Program-made: the position numbers and the translations under genes | Notes under the pieces: model-generated | What the model was told of the DNA's origin: nothing | The model's database searches: none | The model's input: only the letters and a program-made list of their open reading frames with translations | NCBI GenBank assembly: GCA_947372535.1 | Contig: CANBUA010000010.1 | Location: 1 to 33,737, forward strand | Length of the DNA: 33,737 bases | DNA from: Burkholderiales bacterium | Lineage (GTDB): Bacteria; Pseudomonadota; Gammaproteobacteria; Burkholderiales; Burkholderiaceae | Direction: 5' to 3' | In this document: in pieces, positions 15,739 to 23,451 of the stretch | Layout of the letters: each line of letters starts with the position of its first letter | Numbering within the stretch: position 1 is the first letter of the stretch

Positions 15739-16593
15739 ATGAAGCCACAAAACAACCTGATCGAACAAATTATTCAACAAGACGAACAGCAATTCATACA
15801 GGTATGGCTTGCCGAATTTTTTGCCGGTAATGCGTCGTCCGGTGCACATCTCAGTCAGCAGGAAGAAGCACGGACTTTGCTGCAGGCCTTTCGCCAGGGC
15901 GTCAAGGCCGGTGGCGATCCTGCACAGTTCGAGGCTTCGGCCTGGAATGGCCTGCGCGATGCGCTCGAGAACCTTTCCGCCTCGCGTGCGGCCCAAGGTG
16001 CGCCGGCTGGCGAAACCAGCCACTTCGTGCTGACCATGAAAAAACCGCTGTTCAGCGGCATCCAGCAGCTGTCCAATGAGCCTCAGGGCTTGATCGACGC
16101 GATCTGGTGGGCGTCCACGCTGCTGGACAAGATGGCACAGTTCACAGTCACCAACTACCAGCGCTCGCGTGAGGAAATCATCCGCCGTCAGCAAATGGAG
16201 TTGCTGGAGTTGTCGACCCCGGTGATCAAGCTCTGGGATGGCGTCTTGGGCGTGCCCATGATCGGCACCCTGGACAGCAGCCGCACCCAGCTTGTGATGG
16301 AAGCGCTATTGCAGCGCATCGTCGAGACCGGCTCCGAGCTGGCCATCATCGATATCACAGGCGTGCCCACGGTCGATACGCTGGTCGCTCAGCACTTGCT
16401 CAAGACCGTCACGGCCATTCGCCTGATGGGGGCCGACTGCATCATCAGCGGGATCCGTCCGCAGATCGCGCAGACCATCGTGCACCTGGGCATCGACCTG
16501 CAAGGCATCGTCACCAAGGCATCGCTGGCCGATGCACTGGCACTGGCCTTGAAGAAGACTGGCTACAGCATCACGCGTACCAAATCTGCCTGA
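15739..16593 (+). CDS. rsbR: RsbR-type stressosome scaffold / sensor protein
   Basis: This 284-residue cytoplasmic protein has a variable N-terminal sensor part (about 1-150, helical, RsbR_N-like rather than haem globin or LOV) and a C-terminal STAS domain (about 158-275). The STAS region closely follows RsbR: ELSTPVIKLWDGVLGVPM, then IIDITGVPTVDTLVAQHLL and SGIRPQIAQTIVHLGIDL. Thr214 in the VDT motif matches the RsbT-phosphorylated Thr205 of Bacillus RsbRA. In known systems RsbR and RsbS form a large complex that holds the kinase RsbT until stress. GGGGGA precedes the start. It heads an operon of six same-strand genes; I found no convincing promoter in the 184 bp upstream. Confidence 0.92.
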   Translation: MKPQNNLIEQIIQQDEQQFIQVWLAEFFAGNASSGAHLSQQEEARTLLQAFRQGVKAGGDPAQFEASAWNGLRDALENLSASRAAQGAPAGETSHFVLTMKKPLFSGIQQLSNEPQGLIDAIWWASTLLDKMAQFTVTNYQRSREEIIRRQQMELLELSTPVIKLWDGVLGVPMIGTLDSSRTQLVMEALLQRIVETGSELAIIDITGVPTVDTLVAQHLLKTVTAIRLMGADCIISGIRPQIAQTIVHLGIDLQGIVTKASLADALALALKKTGYSITRTKSA

Positions 16594-16612
16594 AGGCGGG
16601 GAAGCATCATCC

Positions 16613-16993
16613 ATGGAACGCATTCCCATTCTGCAAATGGGCCGCTGCCTGCTGGTCACCATCCAGCTGGACATGCAGGACCAGACGGCACTCGCTTTAC
16701 AAGACGATCTGGCGACCAAGATTGAGACAACAGGCGCCAACGGCGTGCTCATCGACATCTCCGCGCTGGAGATCGTGGACTCCTTCGTGGGCCGCATGTT
16801 GGCTGGCATCTCGGGCATCGCCAAGATCCTCTCGGCCACCACGGTGGTGGTTGGCATGCAGCCGGCGGTGGCGATCACCCTGGTCGAGCTCGGGCTCTCG
16901 CTTGATGGCGTGCGCACGGCCCTCAACGTGGAGCGCGGCATGAAGCTGCTCCTGGCCAACGCAGAGGAGCATGATCTTGACGACGAGTCTTGA
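16613..16993 (+). CDS. rsbS: RsbS-type STAS protein, RsbT antagonist
   Basis: This 126-residue single STAS domain protein has the RsbS phosphorylation motif LIDISALEIVDSFVGRML, in which Ser57 matches Ser59 of Bacillus RsbS. In the family, unphosphorylated RsbS binds and inhibits RsbT; phosphorylation by RsbT releases it. The start is 19 bp after rsbR and preceded by GGGGAAG. The final 23 bp overlap the start of rsbT, ensuring coupled translation of antagonist and kinase. Length is that of the family. Confidence 0.93.
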   Translation: MERIPILQMGRCLLVTIQLDMQDQTALALQDDLATKIETTGANGVLIDISALEIVDSFVGRMLAGISGIAKILSATTVVVGMQPAVAITLVELGLSLDGVRTALNVERGMKLLLANAEEHDLDDES

Positions 16994-17381
16994 AGGTGCC
17001 ATGCCCTTGCGTACGGAGCAGGACATCGTCCTGAGCCGCCAGACTGTCCGCAAGCTCACGCAGGAGTTGAAATTCTCCTTGGTCGATCAGACCAAGCTGA
17101 TCACGGCCGCCAGCGAACTGGCCCGCAACACCGTGGTCTATGGCGGTGGCGGCGAGATGCGCTGGCAGATCGTGAACGAGAACCTGCGCACGGGCGTGAG
17201 GCTGCATTTCGAGGACAAAGGCCCTGGCATTCCCGATGTGGCCCTGGCCTTGAGTGATGGCTACACCTCCGGCAAAGGCATGGGCGTGGGCCTGGGTGGT
17301 AGCAAGCGCCTGGTCAACGAGTTCGAGATTCGCACGGCGGTGGGTGAAGGCACCTGCGTGTCCGTGACAAGGTGGAAGTGA
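16971..17381 (+). CDS. rsbT: RsbT-type serine/threonine switch kinase
   Basis: This 136-residue GHKL-fold kinase has an N box in AASELARNTVVYGGGG, G1 in EDKGPGIPD, and a G2 lid in GKGMGVGLGGSKRLV. These are the RsbT hallmarks, and the length matches. By family it phosphorylates RsbR and RsbS, then leaves the stressosome to switch on a downstream partner (RsbU phosphatase in Bacillus). No RsbU homologue is encoded nearby, so the partner here is unknown. The start overlaps rsbS by 23 bp, with GAGGAG just upstream, and the stop overlaps the next start as TGATG. Confidence 0.93.
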   Translation: MILTTSLEGAMPLRTEQDIVLSRQTVRKLTQELKFSLVDQTKLITAASELARNTVVYGGGGEMRWQIVNENLRTGVRLHFEDKGPGIPDVALALSDGYTSGKGMGVGLGGSKRLVNEFEIRTAVGEGTCVSVTRWK

Positions 17382-18421
17382 TGCGGGCCATCCGTCACCT
17401 TGCTTTCGATGTGACCGAAGTCAGCCAGGTGGGCCAGGTTCGCCGGGCCGCTGCCGTGATCGCCGATGAACTGGGTCTGGACGCCGTGGCGGCTGGTCGT
17501 GTGGCATTGGTGGCCACCGAGTTGGGTAGCAACCTGGTCAAGCATGCCAAGAAGGGACGCCTGATGGTCGCGCCCGTCAAAGGTGACAACGGTCAGGACA
17601 TGGTCGAATTGCTGTCCGTGGACCATGGGCCCGGCATCGCTGATCTGTCAGCCTGCATGGTGGACGGTTTTTCCACGGGCGGCACGCCGGGTACGGGCCT
17701 GGGGGCCATTCGCCGTTTGTCTGATGAGTTCGAGGCCTTCTCGCTCGCGCCTCATGGCACGGTGATGATGGCCCGCGTGGGGGCCCGGACAGGCTCGGGC
17801 ATGGAGCCGGCGCCCTATGTGGCCAAGGCCAGTGGCTTCAGCGTCGGCGCCGTGAACTTGGCCTTGGAAGGCGAGTCCATCAGCGGCGATGCCTGGGCCA
17901 TTGAGATCGACGGTGCACGCGCTGCCCTCATGGTGGCCGATGGCTTGGGGCACGGGCCGTCGGCCGCAGAGGCCTCACAGGCCGCTGTGGGGCTGTTCCA
18001 AAAGGTGCCTTTCGAAGGCCCGAGCAAGGTGCTTGAGCAAGTGCACCAGGCCTTGCGCAGCACGCGTGGCGCGGCGGTGGCCATGGCCGATGTGGACATG
18101 AACCGTCAGGCCGTGAGTTTCTGTGGCGTGGGCAACATCGCCGGGCGCCTCATCTCCGGCGTGCAGGACCGCTCGCTGGCGTCTCAACACGGCACGGCCG
18201 GCGTGCAGATCAGGCGCCTGCAGGATGTGCCCTACGACTGGCCCGCACATGGTCTGCTGATCATGCATTCCGATGGATTGACAGCACGCTGGCATCTGGA
18301 GGACAACCCCGCGCTGCTGCGCCAGCATCCCACCGTGGTGGCGGCCTGGCTGCTGCGCGACCACAGCCGCGGGCGTGACGACGCCACCATCGTGGTCCTC
18401 AAATGGCGGAGTGCCGCATGA
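17381..18421 (+). CDS. Fused RsbW/RsbT-like ATPase domain and RsbX-like PP2C phosphatase
   Basis: This 346-residue protein joins two partner-switching modules. Residues about 8-135 are a second GHKL ATPase domain with N box (ALVATELGSNLVKHAKKG), G1 (DHGPGIADL) and G2 (GTPGTGLGAIRRLSDEF). Residues about 155-343 are a SpoIIE/RsbX-type PP2C domain with MVADGLGHG, HSDGL and GRDDATIVVL, supplying the metal-binding Asp residues. RsbX in Bacillus dephosphorylates RsbR and RsbS to reset the stressosome, so this protein probably resets the module, with the ATPase half either binding or modifying STAS proteins. The start overlaps the rsbT stop (TGATG); a GTG three codons earlier is possible. The stop overlaps the next gene by ATGA. 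Confidence 0.9.
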   Translation: MRAIRHLAFDVTEVSQVGQVRRAAAVIADELGLDAVAAGRVALVATELGSNLVKHAKKGRLMVAPVKGDNGQDMVELLSVDHGPGIADLSACMVDGFSTGGTPGTGLGAIRRLSDEFEAFSLAPHGTVMMARVGARTGSGMEPAPYVAKASGFSVGAVNLALEGESISGDAWAIEIDGARAALMVADGLGHGPSAAEASQAAVGLFQKVPFEGPSKVLEQVHQALRSTRGAAVAMADVDMNRQAVSFCGVGNIAGRLISGVQDRSLASQHGTAGVQIRRLQDVPYDWPAHGLLIMHSDGLTARWHLEDNPALLRQHPTVVAAWLLRDHSRGRDDATIVVLKWRSAA

Positions 18422-19311
18422 CATCCCCTGAATCAGACCACGCTGTCCAGGCCTTGCAGGCCGAACTGAACACCAAGACCGCCGCGCTTGAGGCCCTGCA
18501 GGAGGAAATGGAGGAGACCAACCGCGGCGTGGTCGCGCTGTATGCCGAACTCGATGCCCAGGCCGAGGAGTTGCGCGGCGCCACCGAGCTCAAAAGCCGC
18601 TTCCTGGCTTACATGAGCCACGAGTTCCGCACGCCCATCGGTGCCATCCAGAGCATTGCCCGGCTGCTGATTGACCGCATCGATGGCCCGCTGACGCAAG
18701 AGCAGGAGCGACAGGTCATGTTCATCCAGTCTACCGCTGACGAGTTCTCCGACATGGTCGATGACCTGTTGGACCTGGCCAAGGTGGAGGCCGGTCGCAT
18801 CGACGTCTCGCCCGCCTGGTTTGACATGGTGGATCTGTACTCGGCGCTCAGGGGCATGTTCAAACCGGTGCTCACCAATCCGGATGTGGTGCTATCGTTC
18901 GAAGAGCCTCAGGACGTGCCGCCGCTGTACAACGATGACCGAAAGCTGGCCCAGATCCTGCGCAATTTCATCTCCAACGCCTTGAAATTCACGATTCATG
19001 GCGAGGTCAAGGTCTCGGTCATGCGCAATGCCGACGACACAGCCACCTTCTCCGTGGCAGACACGGGCATCGGCATTGCGCCTGAGTTTCACCATGCTGT
19101 CTTTCAGGATTTCGTCCAGGTCGACTCGCCCGTGCAAAAGCGCCTGCGCGGCACTGGGCTGGGCCTGTCGCTCAGCAAGCGGTTGGCTGAAGTGCTCGGC
19201 GGTAGTGTGGCCGTGACCAGCGAGTTGGGCCAGGGCTCCGTTTTCTCGGTGACCTTGCCGATCAGGCTTGCCGAGGAAGTGCCTGCGCAGGCCCAAAGCG
19301 AGGTGCCATGA
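18418..19311 (+). CDS. Soluble histidine kinase following the Rsb module
   Basis: This 297-residue protein starts with a coiled coil (about 5-58, Glu/Ala/Leu-rich) and no sensor domain or membrane segment. HisKA follows with His68 in FLAYMSHEFRTPIGAI, then HATPase_c with N box (QILRNFISNALKFT), G1 (VADTGIGIAPE) and G2 (RGTGLGLSLSKRLAE). The lack of any sensor suggests that its input comes from protein partners, and the Rsb switch proteins encoded upstream are the obvious candidates. ATGA overlaps join it to the phosphatase gene before it and the hybrid kinase gene after it. No receiver is fused, so the next gene's receivers are the likely phosphate acceptors. Confidence 0.93.
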   Translation: MTSPESDHAVQALQAELNTKTAALEALQEEMEETNRGVVALYAELDAQAEELRGATELKSRFLAYMSHEFRTPIGAIQSIARLLIDRIDGPLTQEQERQVMFIQSTADEFSDMVDDLLDLAKVEAGRIDVSPAWFDMVDLYSALRGMFKPVLTNPDVVLSFEEPQDVPPLYNDDRKLAQILRNFISNALKFTIHGEVKVSVMRNADDTATFSVADTGIGIAPEFHHAVFQDFVQVDSPVQKRLRGTGLGLSLSKRLAEVLGGSVAVTSELGQGSVFSVTLPIRLAEEVPAQAQSEVP

Positions 19312-21293
19312 CCGCTCAATCCTCATCGTCCGCCGACACCTTGGAAAGCCCTGAGGTGCTGGTGGTGGACGACAACCCGGCCACGCGCTACACCACGGCG
19401 CGCGTGCTGCGGGCGGCGGGGTTTCGCACCCGCGAAGCCGGAACGGGTCGCGAGGCGCTAGATCGGGCCGACGGCAGCCTGGCCGCCGTGATCCTGGACG
19501 TGCACTTGCCCGACATGGACGGTTTCGAGGTCTGCAGCATGTTGCGCAGTCGCGGTGACACCCAGCGCCTGCCGGTGATCCACTTGTCTGCGGCCTACGT
19601 GCGTGACCAAGACAAGCTGCGCGGGTTGCATTCGGGCGCTGACTCCTACATGACGCACCCGGCCGAGCCTGCTTTGCTGGTGGCCACCATCCATGTGCTG
19701 ATGCGGGCCCGCAGGGCAGAAGACGCGCTGCGGCGCAGCGAAGCCCGCTTCAAGGCCATTTACGAGCAAGCGCCCAGCGGCATCTGCCTGATCGACAGTT
19801 CGGGGCGCTTCGTTGAGGTCAACCCGTCTATGCTGAGCCTGCTGGGGCAGACGCAAGAAGCGGTGGTCGGGCAGCCGGTGGTGGATTTCGCGCCGCCAGA
19901 ATGGGCCCAGCGCATCGCGCAGTACTTGGCCCACAGCCAGCAGGATGTTTGGCGCGGTGAGTTCCCCCTGGTCGATGTGCAGGGGCGGCAGGTGCACCTG
20001 GAGTGGAGCTTGTCCAGCCACATCGAGCCCGACCTCAGCCTGGCCATTGCCACGAACATTTCCGACCGGGTGCTGCTGTCTCAGCAGCGTGAACAACTGC
20101 TCGACCGTGAGCAAGCCGCACGGGCCGCCGCCGAACGCGTGAGTCGCTCCAAGGACGAGTTCATCGCCGTGCTTTCCCATGAGTTGCGCACACCCCTCAA
20201 CGCCATCCTCAACTGGGCGCATGTGCTCAAGCGCTCTGATGGCGGGGCGAACCTGGGGCGCGGGCTGGATGCCATCGAACGCAATGCCAAGATCCAGACC
20301 CGCCTGATCTCGGACATCCTGGATGTCTCGCGCATGGACCTGGGCAAGCTGCGCCTGGAGATCGAGACGGTCGATGTCAGTGAACTGGTCCATTCGGCCA
20401 TCACGGCCCTGGGCTCGGCTTTTCAGGAAAAAAGCCTTCAGGTTTCGGTCATCCACGATGGGGCCCTCCAGCCCGTGAAGGCCGACCCAGCGCGCTTGCA
20501 GCAGATCGTGTGGAACCTCTTGACCAATGCGGTCAAATTCTCCAAACCGGGCGGTGCAGTGACCATCGAGCTGACCCAGGACGATCGGGCCTTGACACTG
20601 AGCGTGCAGGACAAAGGACTGGGCATCAAGCCGGAGTTCCTGCCTTACCTGTTCGATCGGTTCACCCAGAGCGATTCGGCCACCAACCGCTACCAGGGCG
20701 GGCTGGGGCTGGGGCTGTCCATCGTCAAGCACCTGGTCGAGCTCCATGGCGGGCACATCGTGGCCACCAGCGCGGGGCTGGGTCATGGCGCCACCTTCCT
20801 GGCCACCATTGCGCTGGATTCCTCGGCCAGTCAGTCGGCATCATCGGCGGGCCAGCAGGAAGACAGCGGTAAAGGCGACAGTCACAGTGCGGCCAGCCTG
20901 AGCGGTCTGACGGTCTTGGCCATAGAGGACGATCCGGAAGCGCGCGAGGTGCTCAACATCATCCTCAGCGACCGGGGCGCCACGGTGATGATGGCCGGTG
21001 ACTATGCCAGTGCCCTGCGGGGTTTGGCGCAAGCCATGCCCGATGTCATGGTCAGCGACATCGGCATGCCCGGCCATGATGGCTACGAGCTGATTCGCGA
21101 AGTGAGGCGGCGCGAGGCTGGCGGAAGCCGTCTGCCAGCGATTGCGCTGACGGCCTTTGCCCGTGCACAGGACCGGGATCAGGCCTTGTCGGCCGGCTTT
21201 GATGCCTATTGCGCCAAACCCTTGCGCCCCAACGACCTCATCGCCCGCATCCTGGAGTTGACCGCCAAGACTGCCCCCAAGAGCGGCAACTGA
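19308..21293 (+). CDS. Hybrid kinase: receiver-PAS-HisKA-HATPase-receiver, end of the Rsb operon
   Basis: This 661-residue soluble protein has an N-terminal receiver (17-130) with Asp64 in VILDVHLPDMDG, but the otherwise invariant Lys is His117 (SYMTHPAEP). A PAS domain (140-255) and coiled-coil linker (255-282) lead to HisKA with His291 (FIAVLSHELRTPLNAI), HATPase_c (about 395-505; NAVKFS, DKGLGIKP, GLGLGLSIVKH) and a second receiver (535-655) with Asp584 (SDIGMPGHDG) and an intact Lys (CAKPLRP). The first receiver probably takes phosphate from the kinase encoded just upstream; the changed Lys may lock or slow its switching. No DNA-binding or enzymatic output follows. Its ATG overlaps the previous stop (ATGA). 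Confidence 0.93.
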   Translation: MTAQSSSSADTLESPEVLVVDDNPATRYTTARVLRAAGFRTREAGTGREALDRADGSLAAVILDVHLPDMDGFEVCSMLRSRGDTQRLPVIHLSAAYVRDQDKLRGLHSGADSYMTHPAEPALLVATIHVLMRARRAEDALRRSEARFKAIYEQAPSGICLIDSSGRFVEVNPSMLSLLGQTQEAVVGQPVVDFAPPEWAQRIAQYLAHSQQDVWRGEFPLVDVQGRQVHLEWSLSSHIEPDLSLAIATNISDRVLLSQQREQLLDREQAARAAAERVSRSKDEFIAVLSHELRTPLNAILNWAHVLKRSDGGANLGRGLDAIERNAKIQTRLISDILDVSRMDLGKLRLEIETVDVSELVHSAITALGSAFQEKSLQVSVIHDGALQPVKADPARLQQIVWNLLTNAVKFSKPGGAVTIELTQDDRALTLSVQDKGLGIKPEFLPYLFDRFTQSDSATNRYQGGLGLGLSIVKHLVELHGGHIVATSAGLGHGATFLATIALDSSASQSASSAGQQEDSGKGDSHSAASLSGLTVLAIEDDPEAREVLNIILSDRGATVMMAGDYASALRGLAQAMPDVMVSDIGMPGHDGYELIREVRRREAGGSRLPAIALTAFARAQDRDQALSAGFDAYCAKPLRPNDLIARILELTAKTAPKSGN

Positions 21294-21295
21294 GG

Positions 21296-21321
21296 CTGGC
21301 CGTTCATCCTCAATCGGCCAG
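21296..21321. terminator. Hairpin at the convergent ends of the Rsb operon and the hydrolase gene
   Basis: CTGGCCG (21296-21302) pairs with CGGCCAG (21315-21321) around 12 bases. The stem starts 3 bp after the hybrid-kinase stop and its far arm lies inside the last codons of the opposing hydrolase gene; only 16 bp separate the genes. There is no T-tract, so termination strength is uncertain. Confidence 0.45.
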
Positions 21322-22143
21322 GAATTTCAACAAAGCCTGGTTGAACTCGTCGGCATGGCTGGCATTGAGGCCGTGCGGGCCGCCCTTGATCAACACCAGT
21401 TGGCTGCCGGGGATGGCCTGGTGCGACCGCGCGCCGCTGACCTCGAAGGGCACGATGGCATCGGCATCGCCATGGATGATCAGGGTGGGCACCGTGACCT
21501 TGGCCAGATCGCCGCGGAAATCAGTGCGGCCGAAGGCGGCGATGCAGTCCAGCGTGCCTTTGGGTGATGCGAATGAGGCGATCTGATGAGCGTAGGCGCG
21601 TTGCGGCTCGCTGACCAGGAGCTTGTCGCCGACCGAGAAAAAACCGTGCGTGAAGCCTTCCAGGAAGGCCAGGCGGTCGCCTTTGACACCCCCTTCGAAC
21701 TGCGCGATGGTGGCGTCGTCCAGTCCGCCTTGCGGGTTGTCGGCCGCCTTGTAAAGGAAAGGCGGCACGGCGGCGGCCAGCACGGCCTTGGTGATGCGCT
21801 GGGTGCCGTAGGTGGCGATGTAGCGCACCACCTCACCACCACCCATCGAGAAGCCCACCAGCGTGACGTCCTGGAGGTTGAGGTGGCTCAGGAGGGCGTG
21901 CAGGTCGGCGGCGAAGGTGTCGTAGTCGTAACCCGACCAGGGTTGGGACGATTGGCCGAAGCCGCGCCGGTCGTAGGTGATGACGCGGTGGCCGGCCTCG
22001 ATCAAGGCGGGCACCTGCTTTTCCCACGATCGGCCGCTCAAGGGCCAGCCATGGATCAGCACGACGGGGCGGCCGCTGCCTTGGTCTTCGTAGTAAAGCT
22101 CGATGGGGGCGCTGTTTTCGGCGCCGACTTTGAGTATGGCCAT
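21310..22143 (-). CDS. Alpha/beta hydrolase, non-haem chloroperoxidase (perhydrolase) type
   Basis: This 277-residue hydrolase starts at an ATG with AAGGAG 8 bases upstream. It has the oxyanion region LIHGWPLSGRSW (29-40), the RRGFGQSS motif (59-66), nucleophile Ser99 in VGFSMGGGE, the acid in IIHGDADAIVP and the final His in GGPHGLNASH. These features and the length match the cofactor-free chloroperoxidase/arylesterase family, which catalyse perhydrolysis and ester hydrolysis in vitro; the physiological substrate is usually unknown. There is no signal peptide, so it is cytoplasmic. It is transcribed alone, convergent with the Rsb operon and divergent from the exonuclease gene. Confidence 0.92.
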   Translation of the reverse strand: MAILKVGAENSAPIELYYEDQGSGRPVVLIHGWPLSGRSWEKQVPALIEAGHRVITYDRRGFGQSSQPWSGYDYDTFAADLHALLSHLNLQDVTLVGFSMGGGEVVRYIATYGTQRITKAVLAAAVPPFLYKAADNPQGGLDDATIAQFEGGVKGDRLAFLEGFTHGFFSVGDKLLVSEPQRAYAHQIASFASPKGTLDCIAAFGRTDFRGDLAKVTVPTLIIHGDADAIVPFEVSGARSHQAIPGSQLVLIKGGPHGLNASHADEFNQALLKFLAD

Positions 22144-22275
22144 GCGGGGCTCCTTGTTGATCAATGGACGAAGGCTCAGTATGTCCGCCCCGCGTTTGAA
22201 CGCATGAACAGCACCCTTCAATGGCCTGCACTCTGGTCGGGACTTTCACGCGTAGGGTTCACAATGGAGGCCACG

Positions 22276-22935
22276 ATGATGCCCATTCAAACCTCCCTCT
22301 TCGACCTGGCCATGGCCGAATACCTGCCACCCGGGGTGGAGCGCATCGTCTTCGTCGACCTGGAAACCACGGGCGGCTCGGCGGCGGCGGACCGCACCAC
22401 CGAGATCGGCGTGATCGAGGTCGACGCCCAAGGGGTGCGCGAGTGGAGCACCCTGGTGAACCCGTTGATGCCGATACCGCGATTCATCCAGAAGCTCACG
22501 GGCATCACCGATGCCATGGTCAAGGACGCGCCGACCTTCGAGTCCCTGGCGCCGGCCCTGGCCGAGCGGCTGTCAGGCGCGCTCTTCGTGGCGCACAACG
22601 CGCCTTTTGACCATGGTTTTCTGCGCCACGAGTTCATCCGCGTGGACATGGATTTCGAGCCGCGTGTGGTTTGCACGGTGAAGCTGTCGCGCCGGCTGTT
22701 TCCCGACCAGACGCGCCACAACCTCGACTCGGTGGTGGAGCGCCACGGCATCACCTTGCTGGAGGCAGAGCGCCACCGCGCCCTGGGCGATGCCCGCGCC
22801 GTGTGGGCCTTCTGGCAGCACCTGTGCTGCACCTTGACGCCGCAGACTGTGCATGCGGCGGTGCAGTGCCAGGGCGCCAGGCGCCGGGTGGTTCAGGATC
22901 AAGGCATCAGCAGCATTTCCTCGAAAGCGACCTGA
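22276..22935 (+). CDS. DnaQ-like 3'-5' exonuclease (PolC/epsilon superfamily)
   Basis: This 219-residue protein carries the three DEDDh exonuclease motifs: Exo I VDLETTG, Exo II HNAPFDHGFL and Exo III HRALGDARAV. All catalytic acids and the His are present. A GGAGG at 22266-22270 supports starting at 22276 or at the adjacent ATG 22279; longer open frame upstream is not family-like. The domain ends near residue 185. The C-terminal tail has no recognisable domain, whereas many similar proteobacterial proteins continue into a GIY-YIG nuclease domain (UvrC/Cho-like), which is absent here. It probably trims DNA 3' ends in repair. The last 37 bp overlap the convergent FliL-like gene. Confidence 0.88.
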   Translation: MMPIQTSLFDLAMAEYLPPGVERIVFVDLETTGGSAAADRTTEIGVIEVDAQGVREWSTLVNPLMPIPRFIQKLTGITDAMVKDAPTFESLAPALAERLSGALFVAHNAPFDHGFLRHEFIRVDMDFEPRVVCTVKLSRRLFPDQTRHNLDSVVERHGITLLEAERHRALGDARAVWAFWQHLCCTLTPQTVHAAVQCQGARRRVVQDQGISSISSKAT

Positions 22936-23342
22936 CGCAGGCGCTCTTTGATGTGCTTGTCTTGGAGGTAGTCGTTGATGCCCTCTTCGATGGCATCGCC
23001 CAGCCGCCGGATGCCTTTGGTGCCACGCAGATCGCGGTGCGACATGCTCTGGGCCGCGTCGATCACCACGGCCTGGAAGGCATCGACGTGCGGCGTGAGT
23101 TCTTTGACGGCATCCTGGCTGTCGAATTCCAGGCCCACTTGTACAGCCAGCGTGCGGCCATCGGCCAGTTGAGGCGTGGCGCGGGCAATTTCCAGCCAGG
23201 CGGGCTGGGGACGTTCCATCTTGGGAGAAAACGCGTTGTTGGCGTAGGCCCAGACCCCTGCCACCGTCAGCACCGTCGCCATGGCGATGCCCGTGGCGAG
23301 CATCCATTCGGGGCTTTTCGATGAAGTGGTCTTGGCAGGCAT
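22899..23342 (-). CDS. FliL-like membrane protein
   Basis: This 147-residue protein has a short cytoplasmic N-terminus, one membrane anchor (about 14-33, MLATGIAMATVLTVAGVWAY) and a periplasmic domain. That domain resembles FliL: a first strand in DGRTLAVQVGLEF, a helix after KELTPHVDAFQAVVID, then the LRGTKGIRRLGDAIEEGIND helix and the terminal strand region RLRQVAFEEMLLMP. FliL proteins associate with the flagellar motor and stators. Here it is apart from fliM/fliN and from the flg operon 3 kb away, so it may be a second FliL paralogue. GGAG lies about 11 bases upstream of the chosen ATG. Family assignment rests on pattern only. Confidence 0.68.
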   Translation of the reverse strand: MPAKTTSSKSPEWMLATGIAMATVLTVAGVWAYANNAFSPKMERPQPAWLEIARATPQLADGRTLAVQVGLEFDSQDAVKELTPHVDAFQAVVIDAAQSMSHRDLRGTKGIRRLGDAIEEGINDYLQDKHIKERLRQVAFEEMLLMP

Positions 23343-23451
23343 GTCCGGCTCCGCATTGAGGTGACCAAACCATACTATGCGCCCCCCCCGGAATGGGTGT
23401 CCAGGACAGGGTCTGCCGTGACAAACGCACGCTATCGGGTGCTGCAAAAAC

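Noticed and set aside
19458..20786. 442-codon minus-strand frame opposite the hybrid kinase
   Set aside because: His/Gln/Asp-rich shadow composition without any motif; the plus strand encodes a clear multi-domain kinase.
21586..22275. Long plus-strand frame in front of the exonuclease gene
   Set aside because: It lies opposite the alpha/beta hydrolase gene, has no recognisable domain, and a good ribosome binding site marks the true start at 22276-22279.
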